Source: JAGOTP01 sp964443315 (GTDB lineage: Bacteria; Patescibacteriota; Patescibacteriia; 2-12-FULL-60-25). Taken from it: a DNA stretch of 5,367 bases. The DNA lies in NCBI GenBank assembly GCA_964443315.1, contig CAYUCP010000050.1, positions 1 through 5,367 of the forward strand, written 5' to 3'. The position numbers and the translations under genes are program-made. Position 1 is the stretch's first letter, and each line of letters starts with the position of its first letter. Shown in pieces: positions 1-5,255 of this stretch. The notes under the pieces were generated by a model, which had not been told where the DNA came from, did not search any database, and worked only from the letters and a program-made list of their open reading frames with translations.

Positions 1-4
1 CCCC

Positions 5-34
5 TTGACACCATTTATCTTGATTTGTTAGCAT
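5..34 (+). promoter_or_regulatory. pyrG promoter, predicted leaderless start
   Basis: A perfect -35 box TTGACA (5-10) is followed after 18 bp by TAGCAT (29-34, four of six matches to TATAAT). A TG at 26-27 makes it an extended -10. The -10 ends only 5 nt before the GTG start codon at 40, so transcription should begin at or next to the G of GTG, leaving no room for a ribosome binding site. The assignment is by motif and spacing only. Confidence 0.7.
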
Positions 35-39
35 AAATC

Positions 40-1713
40 GTGCCCCGAACAAATAAGTCACGAAATACAAAATTTATCTTTGTCTCAGGCGGTGTCATCT
101 CCGGCATCGGTAAAGGGATCACTTCAGCATCGATAGCACTTCTTCTTAAATCTGCAGGTTTTAAAGTCGCTCCACTTAAATTTGAAAATTATTTAAATCT
201 TGATGCAGGAACGATAAATCCTATTGAACATGGTGATCCATTTCTGTGTGAAGATGGGACAGAAGGGGATATGGACATCGGAACGTATGAGAAGTTCTTA
301 AACCAAGACATGGGGAAGTTAAATTTCGTTACCATGGGGAGAATTTATCAGACAGTTATTGATCGGGAGCGTAGATTTGAATATAACGGAGAAGACGTCG
401 AAGCTATTCCACATATTACTGATGAAATTACCAGAAGAATTGATGAATTAGCCAAAGTAACTGATGCAGATATCATCATGATTGAGCTTGGGGGTACAGC
501 TGGGGAATATCAAAACATCTTTTATTACGAAGCATCACGCATTATGACTCTTCGCCGGCCAGGTGATGTCATTCATATTCATGTCAGTTATATGCCCACC
601 CCAAATCATCTTGGCGAACCGAAGACAAAACCTACTCAATTATCTGTTCGCACGCTTAATTCTATGGGAATTCAGCCGGACTTCATCATAGCCAGGTCAG
701 ATAAATTCCTCGACCAAAGGAGACGTGAGAGATTTGCACTCTTTTGTAATATGCACCCAGAAGATATTATTTCAAATCCAGATGTAAAATCTGTCTATGA
801 AATCCCTCAATTATTACAAGATCAAGGAATTGTAGATCGTATTACCCAAAAACTGAGTCTTCCAAAAGCCACACCAAAGCTTACTGAGTGGAACGCTTTT
901 GTCGATCGAGTTAAAAAAGAGAAGAAAAAATCGATTGAAATCGCAATCGTTGGAAAATACTTCGGGACAGGAGAATATCAGCTTCGTGATTCATACGCAG
1001 CACTTTTGGATGCGATCGATCATGCATGCTGGCAAGTTGGAGTAGAAGTGAAAACCAAATGGGTAAATGCGCAGAAGGTAGAGAAGAATGGAGTAGAAAA
1101 GGAAATTGGAAAGGTTGATGGTATCATCGTTCCAATTGGATGGGGAGAGAGGGGAACTGAGGGTATGATCGCTGCTGCTAGTTATGCCAGAAAACAAAAA
1201 ATTCCTTATTTAGGACTTTGTTATGGCATGCAGCTTGCAACCATTGCTTTTGCGCGAGATATGCTCGGCTGGAAAGATGCGACATCAACTGAAATTAATC
1301 CTAAGTCAAAACATCAGGTAATACACTTAATTCCTTCTCAAAAAGAACTCATGGAGCGGCGTGCGTATGGAGGAACGATGCGGCTTGGAGGATGGGAGGC
1401 ACTCGTTAAAAAAGGTACCCGTGCGTTTGATTTATATAAGAAACATGGTGAGATGATTGATGAGAAAAAGGGATTAACTAGTGAGCGCCATCGCCATCGC
1501 TATGAGTTTAATGATGATTTTGCAAAAGAGCTAGAAGCGAAAGGACTCATTATAGCAGCTCGCTCAGTTGTCGAAGGGTTAGTCGAAATTGTCGAACTCT
1601 CAGAAAAAGATCACCCATTTTATCTCGGAACCCAGGGCCACCCTGAATATAAGAGTAGACCCCTAAAACCACACCCACTTTTCATCGGTTTTATCGAAGC
1701 TTGCGCTAAATAG
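40..1713 (+). CDS. pyrG: CTP synthase (glutamine-hydrolysing), divergent CPR-like form
   Basis: This 557-aa cytosolic enzyme converts UTP, ATP and glutamine to CTP, the last step of de novo pyrimidine nucleotide synthesis. The N-terminal amidoligase domain (about 10-275) has a P-loop-like SGGVISGIGKG (16-26), Mg-binding candidates D72 and E149 (in ELGGTAG) and the UTP-site motif KTKPTQ (195-200). The C-terminal class I glutaminase domain (about 298-555) has the nucleophile C394 in GLCYGMQ and the H534/E536 pair in QGHPE. Length is close to the usual 535-550. The GTG at 40 must be the start, because an in-frame TAA lies at 34-36 and the next Met (78) is past the P-loop. Several family signatures differ: PIGWG (365-369) replaces the usual PGGFG, KTKPTQ is followed by L rather than H, QGHPE replaces QFHPE, and YNGEDVE (115-121) replaces YLGxTVQ. 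About four extra residues follow VGKY near 307. All main catalytic residues are present, so it is probably active. Identity is certain; the effect of the substitutions is unknown. Confidence 0.97.
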   Translation: MPRTNKSRNTKFIFVSGGVISGIGKGITSASIALLLKSAGFKVAPLKFENYLNLDAGTINPIEHGDPFLCEDGTEGDMDIGTYEKFLNQDMGKLNFVTMGRIYQTVIDRERRFEYNGEDVEAIPHITDEITRRIDELAKVTDADIIMIELGGTAGEYQNIFYYEASRIMTLRRPGDVIHIHVSYMPTPNHLGEPKTKPTQLSVRTLNSMGIQPDFIIARSDKFLDQRRRERFALFCNMHPEDIISNPDVKSVYEIPQLLQDQGIVDRITQKLSLPKATPKLTEWNAFVDRVKKEKKKSIEIAIVGKYFGTGEYQLRDSYAALLDAIDHACWQVGVEVKTKWVNAQKVEKNGVEKEIGKVDGIIVPIGWGERGTEGMIAAASYARKQKIPYLGLCYGMQLATIAFARDMLGWKDATSTEINPKSKHQVIHLIPSQKELMERRAYGGTMRLGGWEALVKKGTRAFDLYKKHGEMIDEKKGLTSERHRHRYEFNDDFAKELEAKGLIIAARSVVEGLVEIVELSEKDHPFYLGTQGHPEYKSRPLKPHPLFIGFIEACAK

Positions 1714-1730
1714 CAATTTGTACGCAGTTA

Positions 1731-1759
1731 TTGCTTGAAATAAGATTTTCTAGTATAAT
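1731..1759 (+). promoter_or_regulatory. rplS promoter, predicted leaderless start
   Basis: A perfect TATAAT (1754-1759) lies 7 nt before the rplS ATG at 1767. Upstream, TTGCTT (1731-1736) at 17-bp spacing is a weak -35. The better hexamer TTGAAA (1735-1740) is only 13 bp away and so is less plausible. No Shine-Dalgarno sequence can fit in the 7-nt gap, and transcription should start at the A of ATG. The promoter fills most of the 53-bp gap after pyrG, so rplS is transcribed independently. Confidence 0.7.
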
Positions 1760-1766
1760 TACAGTC

Positions 1767-2054
1767 ATGATAAATCAAGTTACATTTGCACCAGGAGATA
1801 TTGTTAAAGTTCATCAGAAAATCCAAGAAGGAGATAAAACTCGTATTCAGATTTTCCAAGGAACGGTACTTGGTATGAAAGGTCGAGGCATTAATCGATC
1901 TTTTGAAGTACAAAAAATGGTTGGACAGATCTCAGTTGAAAGAATCTGGCCTATCGCTTCTCCAAACATCGAAAAAGTAGAAGTAGTCGGACACCAGAAG
2001 CGCCGAGTACGTCGAGCAAAACTTAACCACTTCCGAGTAGCAAAAGTTGTCTAA
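1767..2054 (+). CDS. rplS: 50S ribosomal protein L19, short form
   Basis: This is a protein of the large ribosomal subunit; in known ribosomes L19 sits at the subunit interface and contributes to an intersubunit bridge. The 95 aa carry the L19 pattern: PGDIVKVHQKI (9-19), RIQIFQGTVLGMKGRGIN (26-43), SVERIWPIASPNIEKVEV (54-71), then the basic RRVRRAKLNHFR (77-88). Typical bacterial L19 is about 115 aa. This one lacks most of the N-terminal helix before the PGD motif and about a dozen residues of the C-terminal tail. The ATG at 1767 was chosen over an in-frame TTG at 1731, because the extension would be encoded by the promoter itself and adds no family sequence. In many bacteria rplS follows trmD and precedes rnhB and yraN; here yraN is nearby, but an HAD gene occupies the middle position. 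Confidence 0.96.
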   Translation: MINQVTFAPGDIVKVHQKIQEGDKTRIQIFQGTVLGMKGRGINRSFEVQKMVGQISVERIWPIASPNIEKVEVVGHQKRRVRRAKLNHFRVAKVV

Positions 2055-2066
2055 TTCCTCTACCTT

Positions 2067-2093
2067 GTCATTCCTGCGTAGGCAGGAATCCAG
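2067..2093 (+). repeat. REP-like palindromic repeat downstream of rplS
   Basis: A perfect 8-bp inverted repeat, ATTCCTGC (2070-2077) and GCAGGAAT (2082-2089), surrounds a GTAG tetraloop, with GTC before and CCAG after. The GTCATTCC...GGAATCCAG form is a widespread interspersed palindrome type in bacterial genomes, usually called REP-like (known from general knowledge; copy number here is not testable). It sits 12 bp after the rplS stop and just before the next promoter. It is followed by a pyrimidine-rich stretch without a real T run, so it might weaken read-through but is not a classic intrinsic terminator. Confidence 0.75.
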
Positions 2094-2110
2094 TTCTTCT
2101 CTTCATTTCC

Positions 2111-2119
2111 TGGTATAAT
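2111..2119 (+). promoter_or_regulatory. Extended -10 promoter of the HAD-yraN operon
   Basis: TGG followed by a perfect TATAAT (2114-2119) forms an extended -10 element, ending 7 nt before the GTG start at 2127. No good -35 box is found at 16-18 bp spacing, which is tolerated for extended -10 promoters. As for rplS, the predicted transcript begins at the start codon. The element lies between the REP-like palindrome and the gene. Confidence 0.7.
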
Positions 2120-2126
2120 CGCCGTA

Positions 2127-2933
2127 GTGAAACCACGTATTATCTTTTGTGATTTTGATGGAACTCTCGTAGGGCGTGATCTTATTATCTCTCCGCAGGT
2201 AAAATCAGCTATTTTTGAATGGATAAAAAGAGGTAACTACTTTAGTCTTGCGAGTGGTAGACAGTTTGCTGGTGCTTTTGAAACTGCATGTCGTGAATTG
2301 CAACTCACTTCACCTCAAATAACCATGAATGGGGGACAGATTATTAATCCTCTGACTCGAGAAATTCTTCTTGCTGAATATATAGATGATGATGATATAA
2401 AGGAAATTCTCTCATTGTTAGAAAAAAGTGGAATATATTACTGGGTTGAAAAAGATCATGCAGTTTATACTTCTGATGGGAGTTCACATCCTGATCTTTT
2501 TGGTGATGTACCTTTTTATCACGTATCCAAACTGGAAGTAAAAAATATCTCAAAAGCTGGGATAGTACCCACAAAAGAGAGTGATGATGACCTCATTCAT
2601 AAACAATTAGTGAAGAAATTTCCTAATACTCATTTTATCCGTCTCACATCCCCATTTGGAGTAAATTGGGATATTACTGCCAAGGGAGCGACGAAGCATA
2701 CCGGAGTGTTAAAGGTAATGAATATGCTTACTGTGGCACGTAATGTAACTGTTGGGATAGGGGATGGAGAAAATGATTTTCCACTTCTGGAAGCAAGTGG
2801 ATATAAAATTGCGATGGGAAATGCCATTCAAGATTTAAAATCAGTTGCGGATTATGTTACAACGACCTATTCAGAAGGTGGAGTAGCGAATGCTATTACT
2901 CATCTCCTTACTGTATATGAAAAGTCAGAATAA
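2127..2933 (+). CDS. Cof-type HAD superfamily hydrolase (probable phosphatase)
   Basis: This 268-aa cytosolic protein probably hydrolyses a small phosphorylated metabolite; the substrate cannot be told from sequence. All four HAD motifs are visible: DFDGT (9-13, nucleophile D9 and acid/base D11), the motif II region SLASGR (40-45, S43), a motif III lysine near K186 or K190 before HTGV, and GDGENDFPLLEASG (212-225) binding Mg. NGG (68-70) and AMGNA (229-233) are typical of the Cof/IIB subgroup, whose C2-type cap would be about residues 85-185. Length fits the family. The GTG is the only start that retains DFDGT, since the next Met is residue 67. It is first in an operon with yraN, which overlaps its 3' end by 17 bp. 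It occupies the place where many bacteria carry rnhB (or lepB and rnhB) between rplS and yraN, but it shares nothing with RNase HII. Sugar-phosphate or phosphoglycolate phosphatase activity is possible but unproven. Confidence 0.9.
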   Translation: MKPRIIFCDFDGTLVGRDLIISPQVKSAIFEWIKRGNYFSLASGRQFAGAFETACRELQLTSPQITMNGGQIINPLTREILLAEYIDDDDIKEILSLLEKSGIYYWVEKDHAVYTSDGSSHPDLFGDVPFYHVSKLEVKNISKAGIVPTKESDDDLIHKQLVKKFPNTHFIRLTSPFGVNWDITAKGATKHTGVLKVMNMLTVARNVTVGIGDGENDFPLLEASGYKIAMGNAIQDLKSVADYVTTTYSEGGVANAITHLLTVYEKSE

Positions 2934-3279
2934 AGTATCAGGAAATAAAGGTGAAGATATCGCAGCACGTTTCTTAGTGAAAAAAGGCTATCGGGTACTT
3001 TTTCAAAATTTTAGAACAAAAAATGGTGAGATAGATATTATCGCAACTCACGCCAATACGCTTATTTTTATCGAGGTAAAAACGAGATTAACGACAGAAT
3101 TTGGAACTCCACTTGAGGCGATTACGTCGCGTAAGCTTATGGTTCTAACCCGAACTGCTGAATATTTTAAATCAACTCATGCAAATCTTCCTGATCTTAT
3201 GCGAATCGATGCTGTGGCTATCGTACTTGAACCTGATGGAAATGTTATAGAAATTGAACATATTGAAAACATTTCTTAA
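2917..3279 (+). CDS. yraN: YraN/UPF0102 family protein, nuclease-like fold
   Basis: This 120-aa protein belongs to the UPF0102 (YraN) family, which has a restriction-endonuclease-like fold; its cellular role is not established, though a function in DNA metabolism is often suggested. The signatures are GNKGEDIAARFLVKKGY (9-25, with E13), GEID (37-40) and FIEVKTR (51-57). Together E13, D40, E53 and K55 make a plausible E...D...ExK metal-binding centre. Length matches the usual 115-125 aa. ATG 2917 is preferred over an in-frame ATG at 2890: it leaves eight residues before the GxxGE motif, as in typical homologues, while the longer form adds a hydrophobic leader with no family counterpart. The start lies inside the HAD gene (17-bp overlap), with no promoter or Shine-Dalgarno sequence nearby, so expression is probably by translational coupling. 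The yraN-rplS proximity is a common bacterial arrangement and supports the identification. Confidence 0.93.
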   Translation: MKSQNKVSGNKGEDIAARFLVKKGYRVLFQNFRTKNGEIDIIATHANTLIFIEVKTRLTTEFGTPLEAITSRKLMVLTRTAEYFKSTHANLPDLMRIDAVAIVLEPDGNVIEIEHIENIS

Positions 3280-3280
3280 T

Positions 3281-3306
3281 GTCATCCTCGACTCTATTGA
3301 GGATCT
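3281..3306 (+). repeat. Second REP-like palindrome, diverged type, after yraN
   Basis: ATCCTCGA (3284-3291) can pair with TTGAGGAT (3297-3304) around a 5-nt CTCTA loop: eight pairs, one of them G-U in RNA. It begins with GTC (3281-3283), ends with CT, and starts 2 nt after the yraN stop codon. The outer frame GTCATyC...GnATC is shared with the element at 2067-2093, but the stem differs. It resembles the common bacterial GTCATCCT...AGGATCT palindromes. No T run follows, so it is not a clear intrinsic terminator. Confidence 0.6.
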
Positions 3307-3333
3307 ATTAGATAATTATGTTCCATGGAAAGC

Positions 3334-3362
3334 TTGAAAAGAGAACCTAAAGAAAGTACAAT
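3334..3362 (+). promoter_or_regulatory. pyk promoter, predicted leaderless start
   Basis: TTGAAA (3334-3339, five of six) and TACAAT (3357-3362, five of six) are separated by exactly 17 bp, a near-ideal sigma70-type promoter. The -10 ends 8 nt before the pyk ATG at 3371, so the transcript has at most one or two untranslated bases. A perfect 10-bp palindrome TTCCATGGAA (3321-3330) lies just upstream of the -35 and could be an operator, but may be chance. Confidence 0.8.
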
Positions 3363-3370
3363 AACCTAAT

Positions 3371-4771
3371 ATGAGAGATAAAAAAGTAAAAATCATCGCC
3401 ACCATCGGTCCAGCGAGTAACTCACCTGAAACGATCGAAGCTTTAGCTCATGAAGGAGTAGATGTTTTTCGTATTAATCTTTCACATTCTGATAAAGAAT
3501 TTGCCCATAAAGCTGTAACTGCTATTCGGAATGTTGAGAAAAAAAGTGGAAGACCGCTAACGATCATGGGAGACTTAGCTGGCCCTAAAATTAGAATCGG
3601 AGATGTAGAGGATAATGTCGAACTCATTCGGGGTGAAATTGTTAAAATCCATCGAGAAACAGTCGTAGGAAGTGTCGAGGGATTTAGTTTGAATCGCAAA
3701 GAAATCATTGATGCGCTTGAAAAAGACGCTGAAGTATTTATCGATGATGGATATATAAAATTAGTGGTTGAGGATAAAATTCCAGAAGGTGTTCTTGCAC
3801 GAGTATTAGTGGGAGGAATTCTTAAACCTCGAAAAGGATTTTCAGCCGAAGGACTTTCTGTTTCAAGCACTGGTCTTTCAGCGAAAGATAAAGCAGATAT
3901 TGAAATGATGCTTGAGGAAGGTGTCGATGCACTAGCTATCTCATTCGTACAAACAGCAAAAGATATCGAAGCAGTAAAACGCCATTTGCCTAAAGATTCA
4001 GGAATTATGCTCATTGCCAAAATTGAGACGAAAGCAGGAATCGAAAATGCGGAAGAGATATTACAGATCGCTGGGGGACTTATGGTTGCAAGAGGTGATA
4101 TGGGGCTTGCTGTTCCTATCGCTGAGGTGCCACATATTCAGAAAAAACTGATTGATTTATGTCTGAAATACGAAAAACCAGTCATCACAGCGACACAAAT
4201 GCTTGAATCGATGGTTTTTGCTCCTATGCCCACACGTGCTGAAGTAACAGACGTTGCGAATGCTATTTTAGATGGAACTGATGCTGTGATGTTATCAGCA
4301 GAAACAGCTTCTGGTAAATTCCCAGTCGAGACTGTTCACATGATGGTAAAAATTATAACAGAAGCGCTTCACCATACAAGTTCACGAGAATTTAATGATG
4401 AGAAAGAAATAGGAAGCGCTGTGAGTGGATCGGTTGGGTGGATCGCAGATCATATTGGGGCAAAATTAGTTATAGCTTTTACTGAAACAGGGCGTTGTGC
4501 TCGTCGTATTGCTCGAACTCGACATCCGCAGACGATTATTGCGCTAACGCCTAATAACCAGACACTTCATAACTTAAACTTTTCCTGGGGAGTCCACCCT
4601 CATTATATTCACCATACCCATGATTTCGATAATATGCGCGAACAAGCAAAAGAATTTGCGAAGAAAAATGAAATTACTGCTCTAGAAAGTGGTGACCCAT
4701 TCGTTATCGCTGCCGGAATGCCTTTTGGAACCACCGGGAGCACGAATATGGTGTATGTTGAAAAAGCCTAA
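3371..4771 (+). CDS. pyk: Pyruvate kinase, lysine-type (probably K+-independent)
   Basis: Pyruvate kinase transfers phosphate from phosphoenolpyruvate to ADP, the final ATP-yielding step of glycolysis in the cytosol. The 466 aa match the usual 465-480. The A-domain barrel has FRINLSH (33-39: R34, N36, S38), GDLAGPKIRIG (67-77), the catalytic lysine K217 and metal ligand E219 in AKIE, metal ligand D243 in ARGDMG, and T275 in TATQ. The B domain lies about 76-158. The C-terminal domain (about 345-466) retains the alpha/beta fold pattern and ends with GMPFGTTGSTN (449-459). K73 in GPKIR replaces the Glu of GPEIR; published work links Glu here to K+ dependence and Lys to K+ independence, so this enzyme should not need K+ (inference). 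RGDMGLAVP replaces the common RGDLGVEIP, while catalytic positions remain. No Shine-Dalgarno sequence precedes the ATG. The gene has its own promoter and converges on uvrB, with the four-helix-bundle cassette starting 6 nt after its TAA. Confidence 0.97.
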   Translation: MRDKKVKIIATIGPASNSPETIEALAHEGVDVFRINLSHSDKEFAHKAVTAIRNVEKKSGRPLTIMGDLAGPKIRIGDVEDNVELIRGEIVKIHRETVVGSVEGFSLNRKEIIDALEKDAEVFIDDGYIKLVVEDKIPEGVLARVLVGGILKPRKGFSAEGLSVSSTGLSAKDKADIEMMLEEGVDALAISFVQTAKDIEAVKRHLPKDSGIMLIAKIETKAGIENAEEILQIAGGLMVARGDMGLAVPIAEVPHIQKKLIDLCLKYEKPVITATQMLESMVFAPMPTRAEVTDVANAILDGTDAVMLSAETASGKFPVETVHMMVKIITEALHHTSSREFNDEKEIGSAVSGSVGWIADHIGAKLVIAFTETGRCARRIARTRHPQTIIALTPNNQTLHNLNFSWGVHPHYIHHTHDFDNMREQAKEFAKKNEITALESGDPFVIAAGMPFGTTGSTNMVYVEKA

Positions 4772-4777
4772 GAGCAG

Positions 4778-4808
4778 CTTCAAAGTGGCAAAGCCTCAGA
4801 GTTTCAAG
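4778..4808. repeat. Left inverted arm, four octamer units
   Basis: Four head-to-tail units of about 8 bp share the core CAAAG/CAGAG: CTTCAAAG (4778-4785), then units at 4786-4793, 4794-4801 and a 7-bp one at 4802-4808. The arm starts 6 nt after the pyk stop codon and ends next to the stop codon of the minus-strand gene. It is the inverted partner of 5212-5243. Confidence 0.75.
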
Positions 4809-5177
4809 TCAAATTGTTTTTTTAATTGTCTTGATAAAAGATACTAACATCATTGCTATTTCTTTTCTCTTTGTTTCTAGCAATTCATAGTTCGTACTCG
4901 TTAAGTAATGTAAATCAAGAGCAATTTCTAGACATGCCTCCACTTCGACTAATGATGCATCAGCAGTATCTAGAAAATGGAGAAATTCTTTCGTAGACTG
5001 CCTTCTTTGTCCTTCGACAATGTTTAGTAAAACTGAAATAGATGCTCTTCTCAATTGTGATGTTAAACCAAACTGTTCATCTTTCGGAAATTTTTCAGTT
5101 TGTTTATAAAGAAGAACGATAAAATCCCTGCACTTCTTCCAAACTAGTAATTTATGGTAACCTTTTTCACTCTCCAC
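4809..5177 (-). CDS. Four-helix-bundle protein, 23S rRNA intervening-sequence (S23/IVP) family
   Basis: This 122-aa protein belongs to the family first seen as ORFs in 23S rRNA intervening sequences and structurally related to the Avd proteins of diversity-generating retroelements; stand-alone members have no settled function. Family landmarks are KLLVWKK (9-15), the FPKDEQFGLTSQLRRA stretch (30-45), NIVEG (52-56, usually NIAEG), and a final pair of helices with EFLHFLDTADASLVEVEACL (64-83). Helices are predicted at about 9-27, 38-57, 62-90 and 94-119. The basic surface (RR 43-44, RR 58-59, the KTIKK tail) is compatible with nucleic-acid binding in an oligomer, an inference. Length is typical. 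The GTG start is forced: an in-frame TAA lies 6 nt upstream, and the next Met is near residue 109. No Shine-Dalgarno sequence is present; a TATGAT box lies 8 nt upstream. The TGA stop directly touches the left repeat arm. Confidence 0.92.
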   Translation of the reverse strand: MESEKGYHKLLVWKKCRDFIVLLYKQTEKFPKDEQFGLTSQLRRASISVLLNIVEGQRRQSTKEFLHFLDTADASLVEVEACLEIALDLHYLTSTNYELLETKRKEIAMMLVSFIKTIKKTI

Positions 5178-5185
5178 TATTTATA

Positions 5186-5214
5186 ATCATATATCTTTAA
5201 TTTCCTTATGTCTT
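5186..5214 (-). promoter_or_regulatory. Promoter of the four-helix-bundle gene, predicted leaderless
   Basis: Read on the minus strand, AAGACA (5214-5209, four of six to TTGACA) and TATGAT (5191-5186, five of six to TATAAT) are spaced by 17 bp. The -10 ends 8 nt before the GTG at 5177. The first three bases of the -35 box belong to the right repeat arm, so the arm may supply part of the promoter. The motifs are weaker than those of pyk or rplS. Confidence 0.5.
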
Positions 5215-5243
5215 TGAAGCTCTGAAGCTTTGAGGCTTTGAAA
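5212..5243. repeat. Right inverted arm, four exact-length octamer units
   Basis: Four contiguous 8-bp units occupy 5212-5219 (CTTTGAAG), 5220-5227, 5228-5235 and 5236-5243, each fitting CTyTGARR (y C/T, R A/G). The arm is the inverted counterpart of 4778-4808. It lies between the uvrB stop codon (5256-5258) and the promoter of the four-helix-bundle gene. Confidence 0.8.
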
Positions 5244-5255
5244 CTATTCTAGAGG

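Larger units (their letters stand above)
4778..5243 (-). mobile_element. Putative inverted-repeat cassette carrying a four-helix-bundle gene
   Basis: This 466-bp unit consists of a left arm (4778-4808), a single minus-strand gene (4809-5177), its promoter (5186-5214) and a right arm (5212-5243). The arms are inverted copies matching at about 25 of 32 aligned positions. The gene's stop codon abuts the left arm. The unit fills the space between the convergent 3' ends of pyk and uvrB without breaking either. Related proteins are encoded by intervening sequences inside 23S rRNA genes of some bacteria, which are also bounded by pairing repeats. This copy is free-standing rather than within rRNA. 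Mobility is inferred; no transposase and no clear target-site duplication are seen. Confidence 0.45.

Noticed and set aside
1731..1766. A TTG-initiated 12-residue extension of L19
   Set aside because: The extension is encoded by the -35/-10 promoter region, adds no L19 family sequence and would require a start upstream of the TATAAT box.
2890..2916. A nine-residue longer YraN starting at ATG 2890
   Set aside because: The added residues (MLLLISLLY) have no counterpart in the family and would lengthen the overlap with the HAD gene to 44 bp; ATG 2917 fits the family length.
3448..4020. A 190-codon open frame on the minus strand inside pyk
   Set aside because: It is an antisense shadow of a clearly coding pyruvate kinase frame, Ser/Thr/Ile-rich with no recognisable domain and no promoter. 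The same holds for the shorter minus-strand frames at 991-1197, 1728-1913, 2344-2574 and 2630-2827.
4787..4823. Possible intrinsic terminator after pyk (GGCAAAGCC followed by a run of seven T)
   Set aside because: The stem is only 3 bp and lies about 21 nt from the T run, which is inside the antisense four-helix-bundle gene; this is not a credible terminator.
4809..5177. Avd accessory gene of a diversity-generating retroelement
   Set aside because: The fold is related, but no reverse transcriptase, template repeat or variable repeat is visible in the window; the IVP-type stand-alone assignment is safer.
4778..5243. CRISPR-like array from the octamer repeats
   Set aside because: The units are contiguous 8-mers with no spacers and occur in inverted orientation on two sides of a gene.
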